Assembly (NCBI RefSeq): GCF_963675165.1
Contig: NC_087391.1
Span: forward strand, 3,336,646-3,400,645
Direction of reading: 5' to 3'
Origin: Halichondria panicea
Lineage: Eukaryota > Porifera > Demospongiae > Suberitida > Halichondriidae
Length of the DNA: 64,000 bases
Below, piece by piece: positions 22,165 to 33,664 of the stretch. Both the position numbers and the translations under genes were made by a program. The notes under the pieces were generated by a model. It was given only the letters and a program-made list of their open reading frames with translations, ran no database searches and was not told the DNA's origin. How positions within the stretch are numbered: position 1 is the first letter of the stretch; every line of letters begins with the position of its first letter.

Positions 22165-24935
22165 TTATTATTAGCAAGCAAGATTATGCTCAATGTATGA
22201 AAACACACCCTCATTGATAAATTTAACACAATATCACACCATACGTCTATATATCAAGTAATTTGGACCCTACGCCCTACGCCAGTTGAGGATGTGTTCG
22301 GTGTTGCTGCTTAAAAGAGAGATAGGTCTGCAGTTGCGAGTCTATTGCAGTGTGCATGGACTTGAAATGTGCATGGACTTGAAACAGGATGACCAACATG
22401 CATATGGTCATCATCCATGCTAGTCAATACTTAAGGTAACGTAACTCCCAATGAGGTTTTGTCCGCTACATATGAGGCAAAGAAACAATACAGAAGTCTT
22501 AAATACAACCAACACCAGTTTTGCTATACTGAATGCTAAATATTAATTGGACAAACATATTGAATTATTTAACTGATAATTATTGGATGACATTACATGC
22601 TATATTGAATGATAATTGATAAGGATGGAAGGAAAGCAAAAGTTAGTTAGCAATAATTATAAGATGTGAACCAACTATACACTCACCATTTTGCGAATGA
22701 TAAATTATTGAATGAATATTAAGGATGGATGGCTAATGCAGGATTCCGATGGAACCTACTATACACGTGTCAACTACGGGAGATTGCTCCAAAAATTGGG
22801 GATCAAGTTAAACTGAAGAGAATGCAAGACAGCAAGAAATCTGTAAGTATAGTCAGGGAACCCAGTCAAACCACGGCGCCTGTTCCTGTAAGTGTAGTGT
22901 ATTATGGTCTTATACTGTAGATCCGAATCCAAACTGGCATCTCAATTTTTCATGTTCTTACATTATTTTCATTATGGTCTTATACTGTAGATCCGGATCC
23001 AAACTGGCATCTCAATTTTTCATGTTCTTACATTATTTTCATCATCAACTGAGAATGCGTGAGATGAATAGTCAGACGAGCTATAGCATTGTAGTAGTCT
23101 CTGGTGGCGACGAGCAAGAAGATTGATAAAATTTCGTGAAAGAATGTTATCGCATTGTCCATAGCGAGGTCCATATCTATATGTACAGTGTTAATTGGTA
23201 CATTAAGCTAGCATGCATGCATGCAGAATATAACTTACTGAAGAATTAACCTTGGCATATGTACAAGGTACAAGGTAATGAAACTTGGGTGTGATGAAGA
23301 GCGTGGATACAGATGATTGTGATGATCCGCTATCATTGAAGGTAGGGTGACAGCTTTGTGCAAGTAATAGATCTACGATCTCAAGAAGATCCAACAAATT
23401 TAACCAGTGCTCAGGTACTAAATGGCCAACCATTTGGCGTCCCAAAAGCCACATTTGAACAGCTGCAGAATAATCAATTCATTGTTTCAACTTGTGGTCT
23501 ATACCATCAAGTGTGGTAGAGATTGGGCGATATTTTGCCTTTTTTTTGATTCACCAGTTGAAGAGAGTAATACCCTTCTGATGAATGAGTAACTCCTTTG
23601 TTTCGTATTCAAGAACACCTATATGCACATGTTAAATATTACGTGTTATCGTCCTACAATAAACTATACACATGTACACAATGGGTAACATCTCACCAGA
23701 ACACACATTGAAATACTTCACATTGAAATACTTCAGCATGATTGATACCGTACTCTGTTGATAACTTCACGCTGAGTTGTAGCAACATCACTTGAGTGCA
23801 TAGTGCGTCTAAAATGGCCAATGCGACGACAACCCCTGTTTGCTCGAGACCCCTCCTTAGCCAAGTTGTCAGCTGGTACAACGCACACTGTTCTATACTT
23901 CTTCGCCATTCACATCGAATATATGCCCATTTTCCTAACAATTATAACGGAATGTTGTTAAGTTCACACGCAATAATCAATAAAGACTCAACAGTTTCTT
24001 GGTATCATCAACCAAGGGTTTTAGGATGGCATAGGCTTTTAAATGCTCAGTCTTGGCTATACCAGCAAGTTGGATGTACTTTAAATTTGATCGAAAGATA
24101 GGTGGATAGGTGGTATATTGCCGAGCACAAAGTAGTACAAACCTACATGTAAGAGGAAGAGGAGGACTGTACTAAGTACACGTACGTACACACAAGAGAC
24201 TAAGAAAATCAGAAAATCTGCAAGAGGTTAGAAAAGTGGTTCCCGTCAGGACATCAGTGGACTTGTGGCCAGTTTCAACCACAAAGTCATGTAATCCACA
24301 CACAGGAACCAATTGCACATACCACACGGTCTCGGATATACACCATCTCATCTCATCTCAAACCTCGGCTCTCTTTTTGTTTCTTAGGTTCCTAAAAAAA
24401 TACAAATCAAAATTCATGATTATTATTCTGGCTGCTACAGTACAAATCAAATACTTACCACAACTTCTCTGCAATATTTCATCTGCATGTGCTGGGACTC
24501 CACCCCTACAAAAGGGTTCGCATAGGCAGAACTTGAGTGAAATAATCATCCACCAGGGTCACATCCGAGGAGGTCTTGGATGAAGACAGTAATATCTTTC
24601 GTGATCATATCCATTGTGGATTGGGGAAGGAAGGAGACCTTTCTTGAACCTTCAGTATCCACATCATAGCAGGCTAAACACAGGCTAAACACAGGAATGA
24701 TTCCAACTGCTGAGTCAGCCCTTTTGAGGTTATGACCGCCCTCACATAATAGTGCATGAATATTCATGCACTCCTGATCAGCTGTGATACAGAGTGTATT
24801 CTATACCCCTGGTTTATGGAAAATAATTAGTCATAGTGAGACATTTGAATAGTCTCTAAATGAATGTCAGTAAAACTCTAATATGAAAAATAAGATCAGA
24901 TAAACGTTCTAGACATAACCTCTCACCTAATTTCT
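22165..24935. other. Unassigned stretch with a 70-bp tandem duplication
   Basis: 22901-22970 and 22971-23040 are copies of one 70-bp unit differing at a single base. A 15-bp pair lies near 23705-23735. Weak frames occur at 22729-22920 (plus, followed by a GTAAGT donor-like site), 23203-23454 (minus), 23693-23941 (minus) and 24546-24767 (minus). I recognise no domain in them and do not call genes. Confidence 0.4.
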
Positions 24936-24944
24936 GGGTTAACT

Positions 24945-25470
24945 TTAACCGTCGGATTCTTAATTAACAGTGAAGTGAGTAAATTGGGTTTCCAGAGCAA
25001 TAAAATGCCTATACCAATAGAATGGTGCAACCCATAACAACCACGGTTATTACGCTCACCCGTTTTTATCATTTTAAATGCTCGGCCAGCGGTGAGATAA
25101 AATCCAAAATTTTTTTTTTATGGATCATTATGGTTCACATCATATGAATGTAACAGTGCTAAGATATATCAATTTGAAGTACTATATCGGTGAACGATCT
25201 ACTGTTCATTACTATTTTAGCTATACTATACTTACACTATTGATATTCTAGCTATTCTAGCTATACTATACTACTTGCCAGAGTCACACAGTGAGCCCTC
25301 TCCTGGTCTTTCACCGTCCTGGTCCTTAGCGCTAGCGTCTAGGTCCATGTCATGCATTTCCTCAGTCCCAGACTGTTCATCAGCGTCTGGCATAAAGCTG
25401 GTAGCCTTTGGGAGGTATCCTACTATACCCTCTCGGCGACATCGCCATTGCTGTCCTCAAGCACTATAAG
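24945..25470 (-). mobile_element. piggyBac-type fragment P3
   Basis: Begins TTTAACCGTCGGATTCTTAA and follows P1 in reverse orientation: AT-rich subterminal block, CGCTCACCCG, GCGGTGAGATAAAATCC, then remains of the transposase N-terminus on the minus strand at about 25300-25450. The left TTAA/CCC is partly lost and no right terminus is seen, so it is truncated at both ends. Confidence 0.7.
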
Positions 25471-25479
25471 GCCTGGACA

Positions 25480-25940
25480 TCCAACAAGTTGCTCAAATTA
25501 GCAATATCTGAGCAATGGCTGTACATTTGAGAGGTACACCTAAATTACTTGTGTAACGCAGCCCCATTCAACAACATACAGTTAATTTACTAAGTGAAAG
25601 GGTGAAAGGGAACAGAATCTACACAGTAAGCTGTGTCAGTGAGTAAATTTCTCATACCCAGGCAGAGTTGATAATAAAGGCAAGGTACTCACACAACAAC
25701 AATCTGTACATTGCACATTGGTTGAATCCCTGGGCATTATACCTCGGCACGAATGATTTAGTTACTAATAATATTTCATTCCAATCCAAATTCTTGTCCA
25801 CAAACAGAGACAGAAAACAGGGTGTGTACAGACAAAAAGAGGCAATGCTACAAAGAGAGATGAATAAAGTAGTAGCGTATTACGTAACATGATATAATAA
25901 CGGAAAACTGGTAAAGGTGACTACAGAAATCAATAATGGT
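25480..25940. other. Unassigned stretch
   Basis: No recognisable gene or repeat structure. Confidence 0.4.
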
Positions 25941-25945
25941 AAAGA

Positions 25946-28691
25946 TCATAAAGTAAAGTGTTCAGTGCGAAAGGTATGTCCCAAAGAAAAGAGTAGAGTG
26001 GGTGGTGGGGTTTGAGACGGAGACTGAGTGTTCAAATTAGCGGCGGTTGGTGTGTATGTAGTAGTATTGGTATTGTTTGTTGAGGATCGAAATTCGATGT
26101 GGGCTGCGGTCGATGGAGACTCTGTCGTGGCGACCGTTAAGGTCAAGGGTGAAATGTTTATCAGTTCGTTTGATAATACGGAATCGTCCGTCGTAAGGTG
26201 GTTGGAGTGGTTTCCGAACAGCATCATGGCGAACAAACACGTGTGTGGCTGACGCAGGAATGTGAGAGTTTCTATTGGTAGGTATTGGTGTTTTGAGCTG
26301 GTTGATAAACTGGCAGAGCGTTAGTTGGTGAAGGAGAAAAAAATTCACCACCATAGGCTGTGGTGGCGTACCTAGAAGTATGAGATCCGTTGGTTGAGGT
26401 TGGGCCTGGCTTTGAGTTGCCGATGAAAACGTTCAACCATTCCGTTGGATTGAGGGTGGTATGAGGTGGTTCGAGAGCGTTTGGAACCTGTGAGGTTACT
26501 CCATAATCGAGATTCAAACTATCGTCCGCGGTCTGTCACAATGGTGGATGGTACGCCAAATCGCGAGATCCAACCACTGAGGAATGCCTTTGCCACAGCC
26601 TGCGGTGATAGGATTGACTTCGGGCCATCGAGTAAATCGATCAACGCAGGTTAGGAGTGGTCCAATGGCGTGCCAATGGAAGTATCGCAATAGAGAGGGT
26701 CGGTTGAGTCCGGTAGGGCGACCACGAGAGTTGAGGATGGGCTTGGTCTGAGGGGGTTGGCCAGAGAGGAGGGCGTTCATTTTAATTCGAGACAGGGCTA
26801 CATTGTCTGTACCACTGACGTGCCTGATTGTCGAGGTGAACTGAGCGATGTAATCGAGGTGTCGTCGATCGGTTCAGTGCGTACGTCAGGGGTTTGTGGT
26901 TGGTTAGATGGCGAAACTGTTTGATGGAGAGGCTCTGTCAAAGGTACTGCAGCGGGGTTTCAGCTGGAGTCATCTTCCTGGAGAAAAACGAGATGGGATT
27001 CCATTTGCCGTTAATGTTCTGTTGTAGAACTGCGGCGTCGGTCATGAGACAGGTGGGGGCATCAGGTTGAAGGTGAGAGGAGGGGAGCGTTAGCAAGGGC
27101 ATCGTTGAAGGAGTGTTTGGGTTTTGGGTTTGGCTGACGAAATGAGGGAGTGCAGTGGTTGCATGAGGTCAGCACACGCATAAGGTCAGCACAGAGCACA
27201 GTGAGGTAGAAAACAATGGTAAAAGAGCGCCGGAGTCGGAGTTGGCGTTGAGATTGAGCAGCTTGCACTTTGTCTGGGAGAGGCGTGCTACCGTGTTGGT
27301 CAATGTGGTGTCCAAGGAAATCCAGGAAATCCAGACTGGTCACACCAAGTAGGCACTTGTTGGGGTTGTCAACCACACCGTTGGCAGTTTGCAAGTCCTT
27401 GAGGTGTTGATCGTCTGGCAATGAGAACATTGTCTATGTAGGCGTAGGCGGTACCCCACAGAGAACTTGGTCCATAAATCGTTGGAATGTTTGTCACCTT
27501 GACAAATTCAAACGGTGTGGTAATCGCCGTCTTGGGTACATCCGAGGGGGCCACAGGAATCTGACGTACGATAGTGGAACCCTGTAGAGAGGGAAAAAAA
27601 TCATGGATGTGGGGGACAGGAAACCGATCAGGCACTGGCGGTAGTCACCACAGGGGTGCCAGTCACCAGGAGTCTCCTTAGGAACCATGTGGAGTGGGGA
27701 GGCCCAGGCACGGTCTGATGATGCAGCATGTGCTCGAATTTCCTCTCTGGGGCGGGCTGAGGTTGGTGGTCCTGTAGTGGTGGGAAATGTTGTGTTTCAG
27801 CAACCTGTGTGAGTGAGAGGAAATCCGAAAGGTAGGTGTCCTTCGGGGACAGTGTTGCGCTCAGAGAGGAGTGCGCAGAGTGGATACCCTGTGTGTCTAC
27901 AAGTTTGCTGTGGGACATGTCATCAGCACCGAGGATTGGTTTCTGAACATCAGCGATGATGGGTAGTGAGCGTGAGCGACAGAGTCCGAGGTTGAGTGTG
28001 AGGGAGAGTTTCCCATAAGTGCGGATGGGTGTGGCCATGATAGTGAGGGAATCAGGGGAATGACACTGACTTCCGAACCTGTATCAACTAAAAATCGTGT
28101 GTGCATCACTTACAAAAAATAGGCAACTATAAGGTGGGCCGGTGACACTTGTCGCCACTAGGGTCCGGCCTGAGGCATTTTCTGTGATGGTACCAGCAGA
28201 GGGGTTTGTCTGGGGCTTGTTGAGCGATGATGTAGCGACCACGGCTGTGAGTCGAAGTAAGTGAGGCCACAAGGCGTGTCACTTCCTCCTTGAGTTTTTC
28301 CACCTCATCCGTGTTTGGCGAGTGTCGTATTGCAGTATTGCAGAGACAGTGTTCGGGTGTGTAGCAACTTCAAGTACCATGTCTTTCAACAGTTCCTTGA
28401 GGAATGATCACCCAGTAGCTGTTGCATTCTGCGGATGAGCTGAGTAGGCTTTCGGCTGAGTTCCTCTGGGCAGAAGCAAAGCAGCTGTCCTCTTGATGAC
28501 TTGATTGTGTTGTCTGTGGGAGAGTAGATCACGGACTTAAGTAGCATATTCGGGGCGGTCAAACATGGTCTTGGTGGTAAACTGTGCCTCCACTTTCGCA
28601 AACCAAACTTCAGGATCGGCCGGCCGGAAGTTTGATGGTAAGATAGGGGGTAGCACAATAAAATGCATGCATCACTGTCAGCTTCTGTCAA
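25946..28691 (-). pseudogene. Decayed Ty3/Gypsy retrotransposon (copy 2)
   Basis: In minus-strand order: gag remains (28386-28691); protease with TRFLVDTGSEVSVIPL (about 28040-28105, DTG active site); RT start with [19 protein letters not shown] (27630-27690); RT core with [19 protein letters not shown] and [10 protein letters not shown] (27430-27580), where YIDN replaces the usual YIDD; LGHHIDQHG (27300); integrase traces with CVDRFTRWPEVNPI (26600-26660); and an integrase C-terminal block with HVFVRHDAVRKPLQPPYDG and DLNGRHDRVSIDR (26060-26250). Frames are broken throughout. No LTR pair was found. It is clearly older than the element at 52.6-57.7 kb. Confidence 0.85.
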
Positions 28692-28694
28692 GAC

Positions 28695-29255
28695 GGCACA
28701 GATTCTGATCCAGCGACTGATCCCTACTACAAGTCAAGACACTACAAATAATTATTGTGATGTGACATATAATATAATCCAAGTGCACATGAAGTGCACA
28801 TCAAATATAATATCCACGGGTATTTATATATAGCATCATTATTATTTTTATAAATGTCCATGGGTATTTATAATCCACGGATATTTATATATACCCATCG
28901 ACATCTACAGGTATTTATAAGTACTCATTTATATAATTTTTATGTCCATGGGTATTTATACAATAATCCATAAATGTGTGCTTTTCAGGGTTTGGTTTTG
29001 TTAAAGTGATAGTCACATGACTGTTACATAACCTGCCACATGGGCTAGTGCCCTGGTCCCATGAAAGTTTCAGATATAGAATTTAGCACGGTAGTATACA
29101 TTGAAAACATTCATCTGCACGGAGGCAGAAGAAATCCAAAGAAAGATGGTGAATGCATTATTAGCAACAGAAAATTATTAGCAACAGAGCAACAGAAATT
29201 CATAAGAAAGAGCAGCTAACTAGCTAGCTAGCAGATCCACTCATCCCATCAGGCC
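28695..29255. repeat. AT-rich short-repeat stretch
   Basis: CCA(C/T)GG(G/A)TATTTATA motifs recur irregularly in both orientations between about 28810 and 28980. No gene. Confidence 0.5.
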
Positions 29256-29263
29256 TGCTAATA

Positions 29264-29575
29264 CTAAGCACAATGGCAGTGATAAGATCTCCATGGTAAT
29301 TTGTAATTTGTGTCTGTAAACCCGTTGTCGGAATCACTTTCCTCAGTCATATACCACTGTTTTTTCTCACTTTCTGATTTCAGAAATCTTCTTCTATCAA
29401 ACATCTGTATAATTATAGTTTCATTATAATGAACACTGATACTATAATTATACCTCACCCTTTTCTGTTTTTTTGTGCATTGTTTTTGTTGACTTGAACT
29501 TTTTCTGTACGTGCTGGTTTATTGTCATTGAACAATCTCCTTCGTGATTCATAGTAACAATGAATTGCTTCTGTG
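29264..29575 (-). pseudogene. Transposon accessory-gene fragment (MSSEES family)
   Basis: Two minus-strand segments, AIHCYYESRRRLFNDNKPAR and, after a 54-bp GT-AG intron (about 29402-29455), RRRFLKSESEKKQWYMTEES followed by KLPWRS. They match in order the region around the third intron of the gene at 50045-51525, where Arg-rich sequence is followed by an intron and then by EYMSSEES and a PWRS motif. It is an orphan piece: no Tnp2 gene lies head-to-head with it, although a Tnp2 fragment is 2.5 kb away on the same strand. Confidence 0.5.
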
Positions 29576-29939
29576 ATGTTGTTTGTTAAACTATAAAATA
29601 ATATATAACAACTTTATACTGGTTATCTGAAAACTGGCCTCTTTAGCACTGGAAAATCTGTGAAGATTTGATGTATTGTAAATCACTAGCCAAATCACTA
29701 GCCAACTCAGCAGTAATGAACTTGCAGTCATCACTAAGCCTGATCGTGGAATTATAATTATCAGCACAAGTTGTATAAGGAACTCTTCTTGCAAGTGATA
29801 GACCAGAGACTTCCTGAGTTGCTACTCAGAGGAGTAGGAAGATGTTTTTGTAAGGGGGTGCTTTACAAATCTGGGCGGAAATTTTTGGCATTCTACATTC
29901 CCGGAGATAAATTCTGAGTATAAAATTATGTTAAATAAT

Positions 29940-30135
29940 TAATTCTACGTGAGTTTACCTGGATTAATTGTTCTGCTATATACTTTAAATCTATAGAATC
30001 TGTTAAGTGGGTATGAATATACAATAAAAAAAAGATTGCATTGTATCATTGTACTTCGGAGGAATGTTTCAACCTTCGCAGTGAAGAAAACGAACGTTCG
30101 GCAGTTAGACAGCATGTCTATTTTAGGATCCAATT
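29940..30135 (-). pseudogene. hAT-type transposase C-terminal fragment
   Basis: The minus strand reads VETFLRSTM followed in a shifted frame by SIDLKYIAEQLIQVNSRR. The first resembles the (R)xKTxLRSTM motif of the hAT dimerisation region and the second the IDLxxIAxxF C-terminal end. The segment is short and frameshifted, so the call is tentative. Confidence 0.45.
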
Positions 30136-30139
30136 ACAC

Positions 30140-31385
30140 TTAATCTATATAGTCTAGCTGCCCTCCATGACACAATGCAATCTGTTCATGGAAACTTACC
30201 ATTGATGTCAAAAATGAGAGGAGACTTGCTTGTTGCAGATTCGCAATGTGCTTGCTCTTTATAAGAGATATCTACATCTAGCTGACCTTTGTACTGTGTA
30301 CGTAACTATGCTAGTATAGCTAGCTCAGTAACTAAGCTATCTAGCTGCTATATCAAGCCTAGCTAGCTGTTCTGACTTCATGGAGCAAGTAGGTAAGGTA
30401 GCTGAGATAAGGGGGTGCTCCAGCACCCTGAGCACCCGTGCTTCCTACGCCACTGCTACTGCACTAGAAGACTGGGCAATCTTCTTTTCTAAGTCCGAAT
30501 ACTTTTTTTGTAGATCCAGTTCTAGCTTTGCAGTAAGCCCTTGCTGGATAAAGAGAGCGTGTTGGCTAGATGTCCTATTTGATAGAGCGACTTCCAATGG
30601 GAGTAGACATTGATGAAACACCATGGTTGAAGTTTGGGGTTTGCTGGTGAGAGGCCATGGGAGTTACAAAGCCATTTGGTGTGTTGAATGATGATAATTG
30701 CAACTGATTAGTCACTGAGCTATCACTTCTGTACATTGCCTTTTCTTTTCAACTACAACTAGCGCACAATACTGCAGGCCACATGTGTGCTGAGCTGGAC
30801 CCACTAATTTGAGATCTCAGAACAGACCAATTGGAGCAGATATTGGTATTGAGCAATAGCCAGATACAGTGTATAATCTCATAACTTTTTTTCTTCAGTC
30901 TTTCTACTACCTCTCTGCAAAACCTGATGCTCTGAATCCAACTCTTTCCACCAAAGCGCTGCAGCCGCCATTACCTTACTTTCCCCAATTTAGCAATCTT
31001 TGAGTGGGCGTTTCTCATTACTGCTGTTTTACAACTTCGAGTTTCCAACGCGCATAACTCAGGCATGGAACAAGATATGTGCACACTAAGCATATCAAGG
31101 CGTAGGCAATTCTTTGCTCTGTCATCTGCTATATAGATTGCAAAAATTATAGCTTGCGCCAATTGGTCTGTTTTCCCAGAGCCTGTCACAATTGTTGCAC
31201 AGTATGGACTATTAGCTGAGGCTGAAGGATCATCAACTAGCCATGGACTCCTGAAGAGACAAAATAAAAAGCGAAAACGCAAACAAAGAAAAGCAAGAGC
31301 CACAAAAATTGTTCCGGATCCAAATGAACTTGATTGAAGTCAAAAAGTACAAAGGAATGGAATGGCATGCACATTTTGGGATCGA
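30140..31385. other. Unassigned stretch
   Basis: Short frames only. GCTCCAGCACCCTGAGCACC near 30417-30437 is palindromic-looking GC-rich sequence in an otherwise AT-rich region. From about 31265 a plus-strand Lys-rich frame followed by LIEVKKYKGMEWHAHFGIDG may be an upstream part of the kinase-like pseudogene. Confidence 0.3.
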
Positions 31386-31389
31386 TGGC

Positions 31390-31890
31390 AATAGGAGAAG
31401 TACCATCACCGAAGGTACACATCATAGACGCAGCTTCTCTTCACGATCCAACCATTGATAGCAAGCCTACAGAAGTGTACATAGGAAGGGGCTCTTAGTA
31501 TAAAAGTTGATGTGACCAATGAAGCAGCAATCCTCTCATTACTGAATCTTCCAGGAATGTGTACTTCATCACTTCCTTATCGTATAGTTCTTCGTATTGG
31601 TTTTGAAACCCGATTCAATAGCCCTGAGACCTGGTTTGTAGTCAAATTGTGGATGCAGTGCAGTATCTTCATGATAATGTAAAAGTCATCCACAACAACC
31701 TCAAAGGGAACAATACAACTTTGCCTTCGCAAGAGGCCTCGTCTTCTCCTGTAAGTGTTCTACCATCACCTCATCATATTGTCGTAATTAACTTTGGAAA
31801 AGCAGAAAGTATGTCAAATGCAAAGAGATACGAGGCTCAGTACTTGACAAAGTATCCTCAGCATTCCCATTCCTCTAGTCATGGCTAACT
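31390..31890 (+). pseudogene. Protein-kinase-like pseudogene
   Basis: Plus-strand frames give VYIGRGS (glycine-loop start), AAILSLLNLPGMCTSSLPYR (N-lobe helix C region), IVDAVQYLHDN followed by VIHNNLKGNN (catalytic loop; the usual HxDLKxxN Asp is Asn here) and IVVINFGKAES (the DFG motif is NFG). Loss of both catalytic aspartates, a missing VAxK strand, a stop after IGRGS and frame jumps make it inactive. Similar kinase-like genes are abundant in sponge genomes as far as I know. A 57-bp gap between two segments (about 31753) starts with GTAAGT and may be an intron. Confidence 0.6.
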
Positions 31891-32110
31891 CGTATATCTC
31901 CTCAATCATTCTTTTTACTTGGTCTTCAATATCTGGGTATATTTCCACCTGCAAAGGTACTTGCAAAGTGGGTGAAGTGGGTGTGCATGAGTCAGAACCA
32001 TACAAACCATGGAAGAGGCGGTAGCAACAAAAGATCAGCTGTAATCAGGTCTTGCTTCCTAAGCAGAGAACAAGCTCGAACAAAAAGAAGCCAGCATTGT
32101 AAAATAATGG

Positions 32111-32440
32111 TCATTCGGTAAAATATCTTTGAGTACCACGGGTGAAAATAGAGTTATCCAATTGCTCCACTGTGTACCCACTTGCTATATTTGCTGGAAC
32201 TCTACCAACGTTAATTGGCGTACGGAATTTGCTAATTTTACTTTCAATTTGTGCATTGTCAATCCATACTTTGAACATATGCTTCCCAGTTCCAAGAAAT
32301 AGGTTATGCATAGGATCAACAACTGTGTAAGACATAGGATCGAAGTAGGAATATCATACACCATGCCTTGATTCAGCTCTTTGCTTAGCAGAGGGATTTG
32401 ATAGAGGGATTTGATTCTTTCGATATCAGTGAACAACATT
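32111..32440 (-). pseudogene. Tnp2-type transposase fragment
   Basis: Minus-strand VVDPMHNLFLGTGKHMFKVW, then INVGRVPANIASGYTVEQLD. DPMHNLFLGTxKH is the most conserved block of Tnp2 (CACTA/EnSpm- and Plavaka-type) transposases, and the same order of motifs is seen in the copies at 46.9-49.9 kb and 51.9-58 kb. Only this core fragment survives. Confidence 0.75.
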
Positions 32441-32444
32441 CTCT

Positions 32445-33335
32445 AGGTGCTTGTTTGTACGAACATGCCATGTCTCTCGATCAAACCCGGATTTCTGACC
32501 ACCTCAGTTTTCTGACCACCTGGTGTTGGTACCATCTCAAACTCGGTCTGGATGCAACTTTGTCGAATAAAAGCGAGCAAAACGAAATTTGCCACTACTT
32601 CAGCTGCAAATACGTATCTTGATTACGTATTTTCAGCTTAAGTGATCCCTATTCTGTATAGGGTCAAGAAAGAACTGGTTGTTGACTGACTATACTCCAC
32701 CCTATACTCCACCCTGGCTTCTTTGCTGTGATCCCGCTGTGATCCCAGTCATGGTGATCCCAGTCATGTCTCATGTACGTTGTTGTTTAGTTTTATTGCT
32801 CTTGAGTTGCTGTGCTAGCTACATGCACTGCCATTATCACTCCTTTACTATTATCACTCCTTTACTATCATGTCACCAGCCAAGGGTTTGCACTTTAGTG
32901 CTCTAGTTAAAAATAGACTACGTATTTGCAGTTGAAGGGATCCCGTACCAGGAATAATGGAAAAGGGTCTCTAAAGTAGAAACCTAGAATTGTGACTGCT
33001 TCTTTGCTTGGTCTCTAAGACTCCACAGTGCATGTGCTAAACCCTCAGCTTCGTTGTCGGAGCAAAAGCTGAACTTGCACGTTGACCTGGTATTATTTGC
33101 AGCTGAAGTGCAAGTACAACAAGTACAAGCACTTGTACGTACAATGGAGTAGAAAGCTACTTTTTTGTTGTCTTCTTTGCTGGTCTTCTGTTCTCAAATG
33201 TGCCTCCAGTCAGTCTGGTTTAGTTTTATTGCTCCCGAGTTTTGCTCCCGAGTTGCAGTCATTTATAAGCATGTCACTAGCTGAGGGTTTGCACTTAGTG
33301 CATGTCCTGTGTCACTGTATTATAACGATGTGCAT
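32445..33335. other. Unassigned stretch
   Basis: Contains tandem pairs (12 bp at 32690-32713, others near 32745-32770 and 32845-32870) and two diverged stretches with CACTAGCTGAGGGTTTGCAC / TCACCAGCCAAGGGTTTGCA, suggesting an old duplication. No gene. Confidence 0.35.
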
Positions 33336-33339
33336 AAGG

Positions 33340-33660
33340 TAGAGGCTGGTGACGGGTTCCTGGAATGCAGTAGCAACAACAAAGGAAGGTGACACTGTGT
33401 ACAAGTTGTTCCTTGAAGGTAGTATGGGCTTCCTTCACGAATTCGAGGTGAAAACATGAGGATTGCATCGTGGCTTGTAACGAAGCAGTGGCCACAATCG
33501 AAGGATTGAACGTCTTTGAACGTCTTTGGAATGACATGCATAAAGCGTCACAAAGCTTATTTCTTGGAAAGCCCGTACATGTGCATGCTCTTCACTTTGT
33601 TTATCTTCCACGAATACGGAAAGGTAGTTCACTGAAGCCTGGAAGCATTCGTACATGTCA
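33340..33660 (+). pseudogene. Integrase-like DDE fragment
   Basis: Plus-strand frames read ECSSNNK, YKLFLEGSM, GLPSRIRGENMRIASWLV, then FERLWNDMHKA and ALHFVYLPRIRKG. This follows the order of animal 'integrase core domain' proteins: NNxAxTV...F...YGLPSRVRSDxGGEN...RIERLWRDVF...LHYVYLPRI. The SDKG stretch with the second catalytic Asp is missing (SRIR runs into GENM) and the reading frame is broken. It is related at family level to the intact gene at 61768-63241, but not a close copy. Confidence 0.6.
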
Positions 33661-33664
33661 CCAT

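Noticed and set aside
25946..28691. LTR pair for the older Gypsy element
   Set aside because: No matching direct repeats were found on either side; it appears truncated or too diverged.
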